Counted from the stretch's first letter, positions 46,422 through 55,884 are shown. The stretch: 64,000 nucleotides of DNA from Shimia thalassica (GCF_001458215.1 NZ_CYTW01000001.1:1178001-1242000); one strand, 5' to 3'. Notes: generated by a model not told the origin, from the letters alone. Translations and numbers: made by a program.

Positions 46422-48554
46422 ATGTCGGATCGTATCGAAAAATTCGGATTGCAGGTGGACCCTGCTTTGGTGACATTCATCGAGCAAAGCGCGTTGCCTG
46501 GCACCGGCGTCTCTGCGGACACCTACTGGAAAGGTCTGAGCACGCTGGCCCATGATCTTGGCCCGGAAAACCGGCGTTTGCTGGAGGTGCGTGAAGACAT
46601 GCAGCAACAGCTGGACGGCTGGCATCAGGCTCGCAAAGGGCAGGCCCATGATGCGGAGGCTTATAAGTCATTCTTGACGGACATCGGTTATCTGCTGCCC
46701 GAAGGCGAAAATTTTGCCATCGAGACGGCGAACGTCGATCCCGAAATCGCAGCTGTACCGGGACCACAGCTTGTTGTGCCGATAACCAACGCACGGTTTG
46801 CCCTGAACGCGGCCAATGCGCGTTGGGGATCATTGTATGATGGCCTTTATGGCACTGACGCAATGGGCGATCTTCCGTCGGGCAAAGGATACGACGCTGA
46901 ACGCGGGGCACGTGTCATTGCATGGGGGCGTGGCTTTCTGGACAAAGCCGTGCCCTTGGCTGACGGATCATGGAAAGACGTGTCAGCCCTCACCGTTGTC
47001 GACGGGGCAATGGTGCCTGCGCTGAAAAACACGGCGCACTTCGCGGGCCATGCCGGAGATGCGGCTGCGCCGTCGCGTGTGCTTTTGAAAAACAACGGTC
47101 TGCACATCGTGATCGAAATCGACCCAAGCGGCAATATCGGCGCGACAGACGGGGCAGGTATCAACGACATCACCCTCGAATCCGCACTGTCCACAATCAT
47201 GGACTGTGAAGACTCGGTTGCTTGCGTCGATGCAGAAGACAAGGTTCAGGCCTATGGCAACTGGCTGGGCCTCATGAAGCGTGACTTGGCCGAAGATGTC
47301 ATCAAAGGCGGCAAAACCATCACCCGTATTTTGAATGATGACGTGTCCTATACGGATCCGGCGGGACAGACGGCGTCACTCAAAGGGCGTTCCTTGATGC
47401 TGATCCGTAATGTCGGGCATCTGATGACCAACCCTGCCGCGTTGGACAGGGACGGCAATGAAATTGGCGAAGGCCTGATGGACGGTTTGACCACGGTCAT
47501 GATCGCCATGCACGACCTGCAGCGTGCAAGCGGCAATTCGGTACACGGTTCGGTTTATATCGTGAAACCCAAGATGCACGGCCCCGAAGAGGTTGCCTTT
47601 ACCGACCGCATTTTTGATACGGTTGAAGACATTCTTGGGTTGCCGCGCCATACGGTCAAGATTGGCATCATGGACGAAGAACGCCGCACCAGTGCAAACC
47701 TGAAAGAGTGTATTCGCGCCGCGAAACACCGAGTTGCCTTTATCAACACAGGCTTCCTTGACCGGACGGGCGATGAAATCCACACCTCGATGGAGGCGGG
47801 ACCTTTCTTGCGAAAAGGCGAGATGAAAACGACGCCCTGGATTTTGTCTTATGAAGATCGAAACGTCGATGTAGGGCTGGCCTGTGGATTGCAGGGCAAG
47901 GCACAGATCGGCAAAGGCATGTGGGCGATGCCTGATCTTATGGGCGCCATGCTGGAACAGAAAATCGGCCATCCGAAATCCGGCGCAAATTGCGCATGGG
48001 TGCCGTCGCCCACGGCTGCAACCCTGCATGCCACGCATTACCATGATGTCGATGTTCTGGCCCGCCAGAACGAGATCAAGGCTGGTGGTGCACGTGGATC
48101 GCTTGATGATCTGCTGACCATTCCGGTCATGAGCGGCGAAAACCTGTCTGACGAAGATATCCAGCAAGAGATCGAAAACAACGCGCAGGGTATTCTGGGA
48201 TATGTCGTGCGCTGGGTGGATCAGGGCGTTGGATGCTCAAAGGTACCTGATATTCACGACGTTGGCCTGATGGAAGATCGCGCCACCTGCCGGATTTCAT
48301 CACAGGCCCTGGCCAATTGGTTGCATCACGGTGTGGTGGACGAAGCACAGGTCATGGCCGCGTTGCAGAAGATGGCGGCTGTTGTCGACCGTCAGAACGC
48401 AAGCGATCCGACCTATCGGACGATGGCCCCGTCGTTTGACGGTATCGCGTTTCAGGCGGCATGTGATCTGGTTTTCCGCGGGCGTGTACAGCCTTCGGGC
48501 TATACCGAGCCAGTTTTGCACGCGAGACGTCTGGAACTGAAGGCGACATTGTGA
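46422..48554 (+). CDS. glcB: Malate synthase G
   Basis: Condenses glyoxylate with acetyl-CoA to malate. It has 710 residues, close to the usual 720. The G-type layout is clear: [20 protein letters not shown], the [11 protein letters not shown] segment, the TIM-barrel catalytic part ([32 protein letters not shown]), and [21 protein letters not shown] near the C-terminus. AGGAGGC precedes the ATG. The downstream GlcG-like gene suggests a short glyoxylate operon. Confidence 0.96.
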   Translation: MSDRIEKFGLQVDPALVTFIEQSALPGTGVSADTYWKGLSTLAHDLGPENRRLLEVREDMQQQLDGWHQARKGQAHDAEAYKSFLTDIGYLLPEGENFAIETANVDPEIAAVPGPQLVVPITNARFALNAANARWGSLYDGLYGTDAMGDLPSGKGYDAERGARVIAWGRGFLDKAVPLADGSWKDVSALTVVDGAMVPALKNTAHFAGHAGDAAAPSRVLLKNNGLHIVIEIDPSGNIGATDGAGINDITLESALSTIMDCEDSVACVDAEDKVQAYGNWLGLMKRDLAEDVIKGGKTITRILNDDVSYTDPAGQTASLKGRSLMLIRNVGHLMTNPAALDRDGNEIGEGLMDGLTTVMIAMHDLQRASGNSVHGSVYIVKPKMHGPEEVAFTDRIFDTVEDILGLPRHTVKIGIMDEERRTSANLKECIRAAKHRVAFINTGFLDRTGDEIHTSMEAGPFLRKGEMKTTPWILSYEDRNVDVGLACGLQGKAQIGKGMWAMPDLMGAMLEQKIGHPKSGANCAWVPSPTAATLHATHYHDVDVLARQNEIKAGGARGSLDDLLTIPVMSGENLSDEDIQQEIENNAQGILGYVVRWVDQGVGCSKVPDIHDVGLMEDRATCRISSQALANWLHHGVVDEAQVMAALQKMAAVVDRQNASDPTYRTMAPSFDGIAFQAACDLVFRGRVQPSGYTEPVLHARRLELKATL

Positions 48555-48573
48555 TCTTTTGTTCCCGAAGGTG

Positions 48574-48591
48574 AGGGGGCAATCCCCCTCA
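48574..48591 (+). other. Hairpin between glcB and the GlcG-like gene
   Basis: GAGGGGG (48574-48580) and CCCCCTC (48585-48591) form a perfect 7-bp stem with a CAAT loop. No T run follows, so it may protect the glcB mRNA end or reduce read-through into the next gene rather than terminate fully. Confidence 0.5.
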
Positions 48592-48633
48592 ATCCTGTCT
48601 TGGAATTTTTCTGATAAGAATGAGGTAAAGAGC

Positions 48634-49059
48634 ATGGCTATTTCGCTGCGCAAGGCACGCACAATCATGCGTAAGACGTTCGAAAAAGGACGTGAAATGG
48701 AACTGAAGCCCTTGTCGGTTGTTGTTCTGGATGCAGGCGGACACGTGCAAGCATTCGAACGCGAAGACGGTGCGGCTCCCGGTCGTTTCGCGATTGCACA
48801 TGGTAAGGCTTACGGTGCTGTGATGCTGGGCATGGCGGGCAGTGCGCAAATGGCGCGCGCCGAACAGCAGGCCTATTTCATGGCAGCCGTCAACGGCGTC
48901 TATGGCGGTCAGGTCATTCCCGTGCCGGGCGGTGTGTTGCTGCGCGACAAAAAAGGCGCCGTTATCGGTGCTGTTGGGGTGACGGGTGATACGTCTGACA
49001 ACGATGCTGTCGCCGCGCTGGCGGGGATCGAAGCGGCGGGCCTGATCGGCGAAGCCTGA
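48634..49059 (+). CDS. GlcG/HbpS-family heme-binding-like protein
   Basis: 141 residues from the ATG at 48634 (GAGG upstream). The family pattern is clear: ISLRKARTIMRKTFEKGREMELKPLSVVVLDAGGHVQAFEREDGA, IAHGKAYGAVMLGMAGS and GQVIPVPGGVLLRDKKGAVIGAVGVTGDTSDNDAVAALAGIEAAGL. Some members bind heme, others sit in glycolate operons as GlcG. It follows glcB, matching the glycolate/glyoxylate context. The longer upstream reading runs through the hairpin and is rejected. Confidence 0.87.
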   Translation: MAISLRKARTIMRKTFEKGREMELKPLSVVVLDAGGHVQAFEREDGAAPGRFAIAHGKAYGAVMLGMAGSAQMARAEQQAYFMAAVNGVYGGQVIPVPGGVLLRDKKGAVIGAVGVTGDTSDNDAVAALAGIEAAGLIGEA

Positions 49060-49067
49060 AGAAAACC

Positions 49068-49172
49068 GGGGGCTGCGTCCGGATCTGGCGCAGCACCCCG
49101 CGTATTTCACGCGAGTTTGCGCCGCATAAATGCGCGTATGCTAGGGGCGGCGCCCCAAAACCCGACGGGTTT
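49068..49172. repeat. Hairpin-rich intergenic sequence, possible degenerate copy 3 of the repeat
   Basis: In the 193-bp gap 49060-49252: GGGGGCTGCG (49068-49077) with CGCAGC-A-CCCC (49089-49099), then CGCGT-ATTTC-ACGCG (49099-49113), and further GGGGC-GGC-GCCCC (49144-49156) and AAACCC-GAC-GGGTTT (49158-49172). CACCCCGCGTATTTC recalls the tail of copies 1 and 2, but the order differs. It also serves as the likely end of the glcB transcript. Confidence 0.4.
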
Positions 49173-49252
49173 GACGCGATGTTACGACTTGGGGTGTTTC
49201 CAACAGGGCCCGAGCATATTATCTAATATGTGAGAGCAACAAAGGAATACAC

Positions 49253-50032
49253 ATGTCCCGTCCCGTCGTCGGAATTATCGGCAATTCATATCTTTTGAAT
49301 GATCAATACCCTGCGCATGCAGGGGGCACGATGAACTCCGAAGCGATTTCCTGTGTGTCTGGATGTATGCCGCTGCTTGTGCCTGCGGACCCGAGATTTC
49401 TGTCTGTTGAAGAATTGCTGACCCATTGCGACGGCTTTCTGTTGACGGGCGGGCGCCCGAATGTGCACCCTGAACATTATGGCGAGGCCGCAACCGATGC
49501 CCACGGAGAGTTCGACCGCGCACGGGATGCCATCACTTTGCCTTTGGTGCGGGCCTGTGTCGAAAGCGGCCAACCCTTTCTCGGGATTTGCCGTGGCTTC
49601 CAAGAGGTGAACGTTGCGATGGGTGGGTCACTCTATCCCGAAATTCGCGACCTGCCGGGACGTGACAACCACCGTATGCCGCCCGATGGGACGCTCGAAG
49701 AGAAATTTGCCCTGCGCCACGTTGTCTCTTTCAAAGAGAGCGGCGTTTTCCAACGTCTTATGGGATCGCAGAAGGTTATGACCAACACGCTGCACGGACA
49801 GGGTGTCAAAGAACCCGGCGCGCGGGTTGTCGTGGATGGGCATGCACCTGATGGCACCCCCGAAGCGATCTATATTGAAGATGCGCCCGGATTTACGCTT
49901 TCGGTGCAATGGCATCCGGAATGGGACGCGGCAAACGATCCGGTGTCACGGCCATTGTTCGAAGCTTTCGGAGATGCGGTGCGTGCATGGGCCGACGGGC
50001 GCAAGACACAAGCTGTTCTCAAATCCGCATAA
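49253..50032 (+). CDS. Gamma-glutamyl-gamma-aminobutyrate hydrolase-like protein (C26)
   Basis: 259 residues of the PuuD/GATase1 group. The nucleophile elbow FLGICRGFQEVN has Cys113; the catalytic His-Glu is in LSVQWHPEWD. GFLLTGGRPNVHPEHYGE and TNTLHGQGVKEPG are further family segments. PuuD cleaves gamma-glutamyl-GABA in putrescine use; no other puu gene is nearby, so the substrate is open. AAAGGA precedes the ATG. Confidence 0.9.
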   Translation: MSRPVVGIIGNSYLLNDQYPAHAGGTMNSEAISCVSGCMPLLVPADPRFLSVEELLTHCDGFLLTGGRPNVHPEHYGEAATDAHGEFDRARDAITLPLVRACVESGQPFLGICRGFQEVNVAMGGSLYPEIRDLPGRDNHRMPPDGTLEEKFALRHVVSFKESGVFQRLMGSQKVMTNTLHGQGVKEPGARVVVDGHAPDGTPEAIYIEDAPGFTLSVQWHPEWDAANDPVSRPLFEAFGDAVRAWADGRKTQAVLKSA

Positions 50033-50054
50033 CCGTCTGTTTCGTTTTGTGGGA

Positions 50055-52232
50055 TTAAGCCGCTTTGAACCGCAGGGGCGGCGGCGTCTGCCTGTTGGAT
50101 GATCTTAACAGGTCCACTTCGTGCCTGCGCAGGCACGGGCGGGCTGTCGCGCCATAGGCCGACAGGTCTTCTCTCAGATGCGGAAATGCACGGAACATTG
50201 CTTCTCGGGCTGTTGCGGTCATGGCGGCAACGCCCACGTCGCCCGCATAAAAACTCTCTGTTGCAACGCCTTCTGCGAAAACGACTTGATGCCGGTCCAG
50301 CATCATATGCACATAGGTGACCTTTTCGCAGGGCTCGCGACGCACAAGGTTTCCGTCTTCAAGATGCGTGGCCGAAGCAAAGACCTCGCGGTCTCCAAAC
50401 AAAAGCTCGTTCATCCAGTTGTCCATCAGGAACCGGTGTTGCGGGGACACCAGAAGATCGCGCTGGGCCCCGTCCAGTGCCTCTTTTGACAAGCGAACAG
50501 GGGCAAAGTCGCCGGTGCCGTCTGTCTTGCTCGCGCCGATCCAGCGGATTGGTTGGAGACCGTCATCTTTGGTCAGCACCAGATCACCTGCTTTCAGGGT
50601 TTCAACGGGGCGTTCGCCGTGCTGTGTCAGAATACGAGTGCCGGGCGTAAAGCAGATGGGCGGCAGAAGGCTTTCGCCTTCGTCATCAAAAATGTCTTCG
50701 ATTTCGGCAAAGTTGACGACGGTGCCATCAAACAACTGGAATGATCCGGTGTATCCGCCGTTTGCGTCATCCGTATTGGTAAAGACGATGGTGGACGGAT
50801 CGCCGACCGTATCAAGATACAGAATATCACCGTCGGTTTCGGCGCCTTCGCCACCGACGATGTTGATGGTATCCGTGTTGTCTTCGCCAAGTTCGATGAG
50901 CAGAAAGATGTCGTCGCCGTCGCCACCTTCGGCGGTGTCACCATGTGATACATTGATCGAGTCGTTACCTATACCCCCGACAAGGCTGTCGGCATCGATC
51001 CCGCCATCCAGCGTGTCGTCCCCGTCACCGCCAAACAGAGTATCCAGGCCTTGTTGGCCATAAAGAAGATCATCGCCGTCTTCGCCGTCGATATAGTCAT
51101 CACCACCCTGTACATAAACCGCATCAAAGTGGATGTTGGACACCCAGATGCCCTGTGAACCGCCGAGCCCGTTGGCATAGTCGATTACAATGCTGGCGAC
51201 TGGCCCTTCGATCGAAACCAAAGCAGATCCGGTTGCATCGGAGGAGTCTTCCGAAACTTCGCCCGCTGTGATTGTGTTGTTGAGAACCGTGTCGTTTGCA
51301 CCGGGCGTAATATCGACGTCGACCAGATTTCCTTGGGCATCATAGGCATTGATGGTCACGAGGTCTTCGTGGTTTCCCGCGGACCAGTCGATGTCCGAAA
51401 TCCGGAAGAGGACGTTTTCGACTTCGTCTCCTGCGTCGCTTCCTGCGCTCGCCGCAAAATCGATGGTGGTGCGGGAAGTGTCCCCGTCGCCGGTGCCAAA
51501 CAGCAAAAGCGACGAGGAGTCGTCAAAGGTTTCGCTGCCCGTTGTGTAAATCGTATCAGAGGTTTCGACGGTATAATCGGGTTGGTTGTTTCCAAGCGAC
51601 GTGAATGAGACCGAAACGTTCATCTCGCCGGTGTTTTGCGTGAAGCCACCACTGAGATCCGTTCCGTCAGAACCTTCTTCACTCCAGTTCAGGATTTCGT
51701 CGGTCGTATCATTTTCCCGGTCGCCATAAAGCTCGTCGTTTCCGGTGCCGCCCAGGATACTGTCGTCACCCTTCTCACCATAAACGAGGTCATCGCCGAG
51801 ACCGGACTCGATTGTATCGTCGCCGTTGTTGGCAAAAACGGTATCATTGTTGCCATCGGGACCACCGCCAAAGCCGTCGTCAATTGCGTCGCCTTGGTTG
51901 TCGACATACTGGTCATCAATCAGTTCACTTTGACCCGTGCCCCGAATGATGCCATCTCGTGTTGTAAAGCTCGGCGCGCTGGTTACCGTCGCTTCGGTGA
52001 TCGAGGAAACCCGACCATAATCCGGAACGAAATAGACAGCCCCATCGGTTGAAAGATAATAAACACCGGGTTCGGTTTCATCAGTATATGTCGTACCAAA
52101 ATAGGTTCCGGACCATTCCCATGTGCCGTTGCCGAGCACAGTATCCGTTGTGAAAAATGTGTATCCGCCACCGATGCCATCATCGTTGTCGAGGACAAAG
52201 TCGCCCAGACTGACAAGATAACCGCGTGGCAT
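50055..52232 (-). CDS. RTX calcium-binding protein with C-terminal Hint domain
   Basis: A 725-residue acidic protein with no classical signal peptide. RTX nonapeptide arrays (GGxGxDxUx type) occur near 140-185 (NGDDTIESGLGDDLVYGEKGDDS) and 390-440 (GGDDYIDGEDGDDLLYGQQG, then GGDGDDTLDGG). Between them is a beta-sandwich-like stretch. A Hint (intein/hedgehog) module starts at Cys527 (CFTPGTRILTQHG) with VSPQHRFLM and MLDRHQVVFAEGVATESFY, the Hint_2 type found in many roseobacter proteins. Such proteins are exported by type I systems and the Hint part may self-cleave; neither is shown here, and no exporter gene is in the window. Confidence 0.88.
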   Translation of the reverse strand: MPRGYLVSLGDFVLDNDDGIGGGYTFFTTDTVLGNGTWEWSGTYFGTTYTDETEPGVYYLSTDGAVYFVPDYGRVSSITEATVTSAPSFTTRDGIIRGTGQSELIDDQYVDNQGDAIDDGFGGGPDGNNDTVFANNGDDTIESGLGDDLVYGEKGDDSILGGTGNDELYGDRENDTTDEILNWSEEGSDGTDLSGGFTQNTGEMNVSVSFTSLGNNQPDYTVETSDTIYTTGSETFDDSSSLLLFGTGDGDTSRTTIDFAASAGSDAGDEVENVLFRISDIDWSAGNHEDLVTINAYDAQGNLVDVDITPGANDTVLNNTITAGEVSEDSSDATGSALVSIEGPVASIVIDYANGLGGSQGIWVSNIHFDAVYVQGGDDYIDGEDGDDLLYGQQGLDTLFGGDGDDTLDGGIDADSLVGGIGNDSINVSHGDTAEGGDGDDIFLLIELGEDNTDTINIVGGEGAETDGDILYLDTVGDPSTIVFTNTDDANGGYTGSFQLFDGTVVNFAEIEDIFDDEGESLLPPICFTPGTRILTQHGERPVETLKAGDLVLTKDDGLQPIRWIGASKTDGTGDFAPVRLSKEALDGAQRDLLVSPQHRFLMDNWMNELLFGDREVFASATHLEDGNLVRREPCEKVTYVHMMLDRHQVVFAEGVATESFYAGDVGVAAMTATAREAMFRAFPHLREDLSAYGATARPCLRRHEVDLLRSSNRQTPPPLRFKAA

Positions 52233-52330
52233 TGTTTTTCACTCCTGTTCGCAAAACCGCTCCAAAGTGGACGATCTCAATCGCAAGACGGTTTCCCGCC
52301 GTTCAGGTGTGTATGATGAGGGGGTTGGGC

Positions 52331-52360
52331 CTCAATTGGGTCAAATCGTGATCAATTGAG
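52331..52360. promoter_or_regulatory. TCAATTG direct/inverted repeat upstream of the RTX-Hint gene
   Basis: CTCAATT (52331-52337) and AATTGAG (52354-52360) are inverted, and because CAATTG is itself palindromic the two TCAATTG units are also direct repeats 20 bp apart. It lies about 100 bp before the RTX-Hint start, in the 372-bp gap 52233-52604. The rest of that gap is AT-rich with AAATATTTAAAT-like runs near 52470-52490 and has no other recognised feature. Confidence 0.35.
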
Positions 52361-52604
52361 TGGTAAATGTGGTCATTGTTTCTGAATTGTGGCGATGCAG
52401 GAAACGATGCACGTAATTGGAAAGCGCCCCTAGATTTGGGTTTTCTGGCTGATTACTCCATTTAAACATTTGAAATATAAATATTTAAATGCGTTTGGAG
52501 GTGCCGGCGTTCGTGCACTAGGGCAAACCATAGTCGCGCAATCTGTTTTCAAAACGGAAACAGATCATTTGTCTGGTTTCCAAATGCGGCACAAAACGCG
52601 TGGT

Positions 52605-52976
52605 TTAGCTTTCGTCGTTCAGTGGAATGCCCAAGGCCAGGCGCTTCTTCTTGGACAGTCCTCTGGCCACAAGATCGTAGGAAATTCCGATATGGCGACG
52701 CAGTTCTGAATCGGACAGGCCGGGCAGGTCAAAGACCTGCAACCATTTCATGCCCCGCGAGGCAAGATAGGGGGCAGGGCGGATGCCGGGTGTTTCCGGC
52801 AGGACCTCAAAGGCGATTTCCGTGACTTTAAAAGTGAACGCATCGCGCCCGTCATTCCAGCCGCAGATCGCGAACACCTTGTCCGCGACCTTCCAGACGT
52901 CCGAGTTTCCCCACTGCACCACATGCGAGGTGGCGGGGAAGCTGCTGCAAAATGTGTTAAATTCGTCCCGATTCAT
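52605..52976 (-). CDS. MmcQ/YjbR-family protein
   Basis: 123 residues with the small YjbR fold: ATSHVVQWGNSDVWKVADKVFAICGW, FKVTEIAFEVLPETPGIRPAPYLASRGMKWLQVFD and a C-terminal helix (HIGISYDLVARGLSKKKR). Some members bind DNA through a CyaY-like fold; no specific role is known here. It is 9 bp from the SDR gene on the same strand, its probable operon partner. Confidence 0.87.
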   Translation of the reverse strand: MNRDEFNTFCSSFPATSHVVQWGNSDVWKVADKVFAICGWNDGRDAFTFKVTEIAFEVLPETPGIRPAPYLASRGMKWLQVFDLPGLSDSELRRHIGISYDLVARGLSKKKRLALGIPLNDES

Positions 52977-52985
52977 GGGGCGACC

Positions 52986-53738
52986 TTACATCTCGCCTCC
53001 GGAGATTTGAATGGTCTGTCCATTCATGCTGCCGGAATTCGGTCCGCACAGGAACATTGCGGCTTCTGCAACCTCTTCCGAGGTGACCAGGCGACCGTGC
53101 GGATTGACGCCAACCATCATCTTGCGGGCCTCAGCTTCGCTCACGCCGGCGCGTTTGGAAATGCTGTCGACGTTGCGAGTGATAATGTCCGTGTCAACAT
53201 AAGCGGGGCAGAGCGAATTGAAGGTGAAGGGCGTGGTGGCATAATCTGCGGAAAGTGCCTTGATCATGCCATTCAGTGCGTGTTTGGACGCCGAATAACA
53301 CGGGGCCCCTTTGAGACCACGCAGTCCAGCGATCGAAGACACGCCGATAACACGGCCCCAATCCGTCGAAACCATGGTTTTCAGGCTCTCGCGGATGGTG
53401 AGGAACGCCCCGTCAACATTGATGCCCATCATATGGCGCCATTCTTCCAGCGAAGACTTGTGAAAAGCGCGCCCTTCGGCAATGCCCGCGTTCGCAACGC
53501 AAATCTGGATCGGCCCGCGTGCAGCGACGGCACTGGCGGTGCCTTCCACAACGGATGCTTCATCACTGACATCCATCGGTAGGGCAAAAAGACCATTACC
53601 CGCCGCGTCTTCCAAGACCTCGGCGCGGCGTCCGGTGATGGTCACTTGGGCGCCAGCCTCGGCCAAAGCGCGTGAAATAGCCAAGCCGATTCCAGTTCCG
53701 CCTCCGGTCACCAGAGCGTGTTTTCCTTTAAGATGCAT
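52986..53738 (-). CDS. Short-chain dehydrogenase/reductase
   Basis: 250-residue classical SDR: cofactor motif TGGGTGIG at 11-18, NAG in VANAGIAEGRAF, catalytic Ser in GVSSIAGL and YSASK with catalytic Tyr and Lys. The GRR after the first beta-alpha unit is ambiguous between NAD and NADP. The sequence is close in style to 3-hydroxybutyrate or 3-hydroxyacyl-CoA dehydrogenases, but the substrate is not determined. Divergent from the MBL gene, sharing 139 bp. Confidence 0.88.
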   Translation of the reverse strand: MHLKGKHALVTGGGTGIGLAISRALAEAGAQVTITGRRAEVLEDAAGNGLFALPMDVSDEASVVEGTASAVAARGPIQICVANAGIAEGRAFHKSSLEEWRHMMGINVDGAFLTIRESLKTMVSTDWGRVIGVSSIAGLRGLKGAPCYSASKHALNGMIKALSADYATTPFTFNSLCPAYVDTDIITRNVDSISKRAGVSEAEARKMMVGVNPHGRLVTSEEVAEAAMFLCGPNSGSMNGQTIQISGGEM

Positions 53739-53877
53739 ATTGTCCTCCCTTATTGGAATTTACCCTACATACCGACGAGTATGTTGCAAGGTGCGCCGTT
53801 CCGTCACTTTCTTATCCATTCACATCTGTGAATTTGTCTATTATTGCTTTGGACAACAAACGTCAGGAGGAACGTTG

Positions 53878-54834
53878 ATGACACGTATTGCTACTTTTGC
53901 AGTGGGCACATTTTTGGCCGCAACCGGATTTGCACAAGCAAGTGAAGATATCGCGGACCAGTATCCGCAGTCGGAACTGTATTCAAAACCGGTCGAAGTG
54001 ATCCCGCATGTGTTTTCGGCCATTGGCGCGACGGCGCCTCCGACCTATGAAAACTCGGGCCACAACAACAACCTGTCTTTTGTTGTGACAGACGAAGGCG
54101 TCGTGGTCGTGAATGGTGGTGCCTCGGTGCGTCTTGCCAAGGCGCTTCATGACGAGATCAAAGCCGTGACGGACCAGCCGGTCAAACTGGTCATTAACGA
54201 AAACGGGCAGGGGCACGCCATGCTGGGCAACGCCTATTGGATGGATCAGGGCGTCGATATCCTTGCGCATGTGGATGCCATCGAAGCCTTCTCGTCAGAG
54301 GCGGACTTTATCCTTCAGAACATGGAACGGTACAATCGCGACAAAGCCGAAGGCACGCGCACCGTTACGCCAAACCTGTCGTTTGAAGACAGCTACAAAG
54401 TGACCCTCGGCGGGGTCGAGATTGAAGTGATGCACATGGGCCCCGCCCATGATCCGGGGGACACACAGGTTTGGTTGCCCCAGTGGGGGATGCTGATTGC
54501 GGGTGATATCGCTTTCCACGAGCGGATGTTGCCGATCTTTGAGGGGATTTGTACCTCGTGCTGGATTGAAACATGGGAAGAGAAGATGGATGTTCTCAAC
54601 CCCACCTATGTCATTCCCGGACATGGCCATCCTACAAACCTGGCGCAGGTGCGCCGCTATACGCATGACTACCTTGTCGACCTGCGCGAAAAAATCGGCG
54701 CGCATATTGACGAGGGTGGTGATCTTGCAAGCGCCTATTACGTCGATCAAGAGCGTTGGAAGACCCTCGACACCTTTGACGAACTTGCCACAAAAAACGC
54801 AGGTCGTGTCTTTGAAGAGATGGAATGGGAGTAA
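53878..54834 (+). CDS. Exported MBL-fold protein with degenerate zinc site
   Basis: 318 residues from the ATG at 53878 (AGGAGG seven bases upstream), with a signal peptide (TFAVGTFLAATGFAQAS, cleavage near 21). The MBL fold is evident, but where the HxHxDH motif should be is ENGQGH (108-113): only the last His remains. The other ligands H191, D210 and H249 or H251 (PGHGHP) are present. A CxxC (CTSC, 225-228) sits in GICTSCWIETW. So one metal site is largely lost and a thiol pair gained. It is upstream of a periplasmic rhodanese. SoxH-like proteins and quinoprotein-relay hydrolases are relatives to consider. Confidence 0.87.
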   Translation: MTRIATFAVGTFLAATGFAQASEDIADQYPQSELYSKPVEVIPHVFSAIGATAPPTYENSGHNNNLSFVVTDEGVVVVNGGASVRLAKALHDEIKAVTDQPVKLVINENGQGHAMLGNAYWMDQGVDILAHVDAIEAFSSEADFILQNMERYNRDKAEGTRTVTPNLSFEDSYKVTLGGVEIEVMHMGPAHDPGDTQVWLPQWGMLIAGDIAFHERMLPIFEGICTSCWIETWEEKMDVLNPTYVIPGHGHPTNLAQVRRYTHDYLVDLREKIGAHIDEGGDLASAYYVDQERWKTLDTFDELATKNAGRVFEEMEWE

Positions 54835-54947
54835 AAGTGACGAACGCCTGTACCAATACCAAGGTATGGGCAGTCATTCTGTCCTATTTTCACTAAAAGA
54901 CAAAATGCGGCGTTGCAGGAATTGAAAACGTCGTTAAAGGAGATCGT

Positions 54948-55364
54948 ATGACTCGGTTTATCCCTGTATTGTGTGCCCTCTGCTTGGCGTCTTCTGCATT
55001 TGCGGACGAAGACCCCGTGGCAGAAGCAATTGTCGATTACATGGATTTTGCCACCTACGAGGCCGGCATCCTTTTGCCTGCCCAGTTGGAAAAAGACGTC
55101 TTTGAGGCCGCGATGTTCGTGGACACCCGGGATGCCGAGCAATTCCAAGCCGGGCATATTCCGGGGGCCGTTCATATCGAATGGCGCGAGGTGCCCGCGC
55201 GTTTGGATGAAATTCCCGAAACGGGCATGGTCGTCTTTTATTGCAATACCGGCACGCTGTCGTCGCAGGCCACCTTTGCGGCGCGCTTGTTGGGACGCGA
55301 AAACGTGGTCGTTTTACAAACCGGCCTGCGTGGCTGGCAGGAAACGGCGGCATATAAACCATGA
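54948..55364 (+). CDS. Exported rhodanese-domain protein
   Basis: 138 residues: signal peptide (FIPVLCALCLASSAFA, cleavage near 19), then a single rhodanese domain with FVDTRDAEQFQAGHIPGAVHI and the active-site loop FYCNTGTLSSQA, nucleophile Cys99. Rhodaneses carry sulfane sulfur as a persulfide; here it would work in the periplasm. It overlaps the next gene by ATGA and lies 113 bp after the degenerate MBL gene. Confidence 0.9.
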   Translation: MTRFIPVLCALCLASSAFADEDPVAEAIVDYMDFATYEAGILLPAQLEKDVFEAAMFVDTRDAEQFQAGHIPGAVHIEWREVPARLDEIPETGMVVFYCNTGTLSSQATFAARLLGRENVVVLQTGLRGWQETAAYKP

Positions 55365-55810
55365 AACGGATTGATTTTCCTCCTGTCTGGCTTTTCGCAG
55401 CGCTTGTCGTTGCTTGGGGGCAGGCGACCTATTACCCGATGGGCCTGTCCTTTGGGCCCGTTTGGGCCGACCTTCTGGGCGGCCTCTTTGTTGGGGGAGG
55501 TCTCGTTCTGATGGCTTTGGCCGTCTACGAGATGAACAGAAACAACACCACGATCATTCCTCATAAAGAGGCAGATCATCTGGTGACGACAGGCATATTC
55601 AGCCGCAGCCGAAACCCGATCTATGTCGGAGATGTTTTGGTTCTGGCCGGATTGATCCTGTACTGGGATGCGGTGCTGTCGCTGCCGTTAGTGCCCATAT
55701 TCCTGTGGATCGTTGAGAAACGCTTTGTGATCCCCGAGGAAAACCGCTTGCGACGTAAGTTCAGAGCAGATTTTGCCCGCTATTGTGAAAAGGTGCGGCG
55801 ATGGGTGTGA
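55361..55810 (+). CDS. Isoprenylcysteine methyltransferase-like (PEMT/ICMT) membrane protein
   Basis: 149 residues with three or four hydrophobic segments (VWLFAALVVAWGQATYY, LLGGLFVGGGLVLMALAVYEM, DVLVLAGLILYWDAVL, LPLVPIFLWIVE) and the ICMT/PEMT signature HLVTTGIFSRSRNPIYVGD plus RFVIPEENRLRRKFRADFARYCEKVRRWV. The family uses SAM at a membrane face. The ATGA overlap ties it to the rhodanese gene. The real methyl acceptor is unknown. Confidence 0.88.
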   Translation: MKRIDFPPVWLFAALVVAWGQATYYPMGLSFGPVWADLLGGLFVGGGLVLMALAVYEMNRNNTTIIPHKEADHLVTTGIFSRSRNPIYVGDVLVLAGLILYWDAVLSLPLVPIFLWIVEKRFVIPEENRLRRKFRADFARYCEKVRRWV

Positions 55811-55884
55811 TGACGTTACGGCGTAGAACTACGGGCGCTCTGTCCTTTTGCTTGTGCAGCAAAGAGTAGGGCGTTAAAACTTTT

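Noticed and set aside
52470-52709. 79-codon plus-strand frame before and across the MmcQ gene end
   Set aside because: Half of it is antisense to the MmcQ/YjbR gene; no ribosome site or family.
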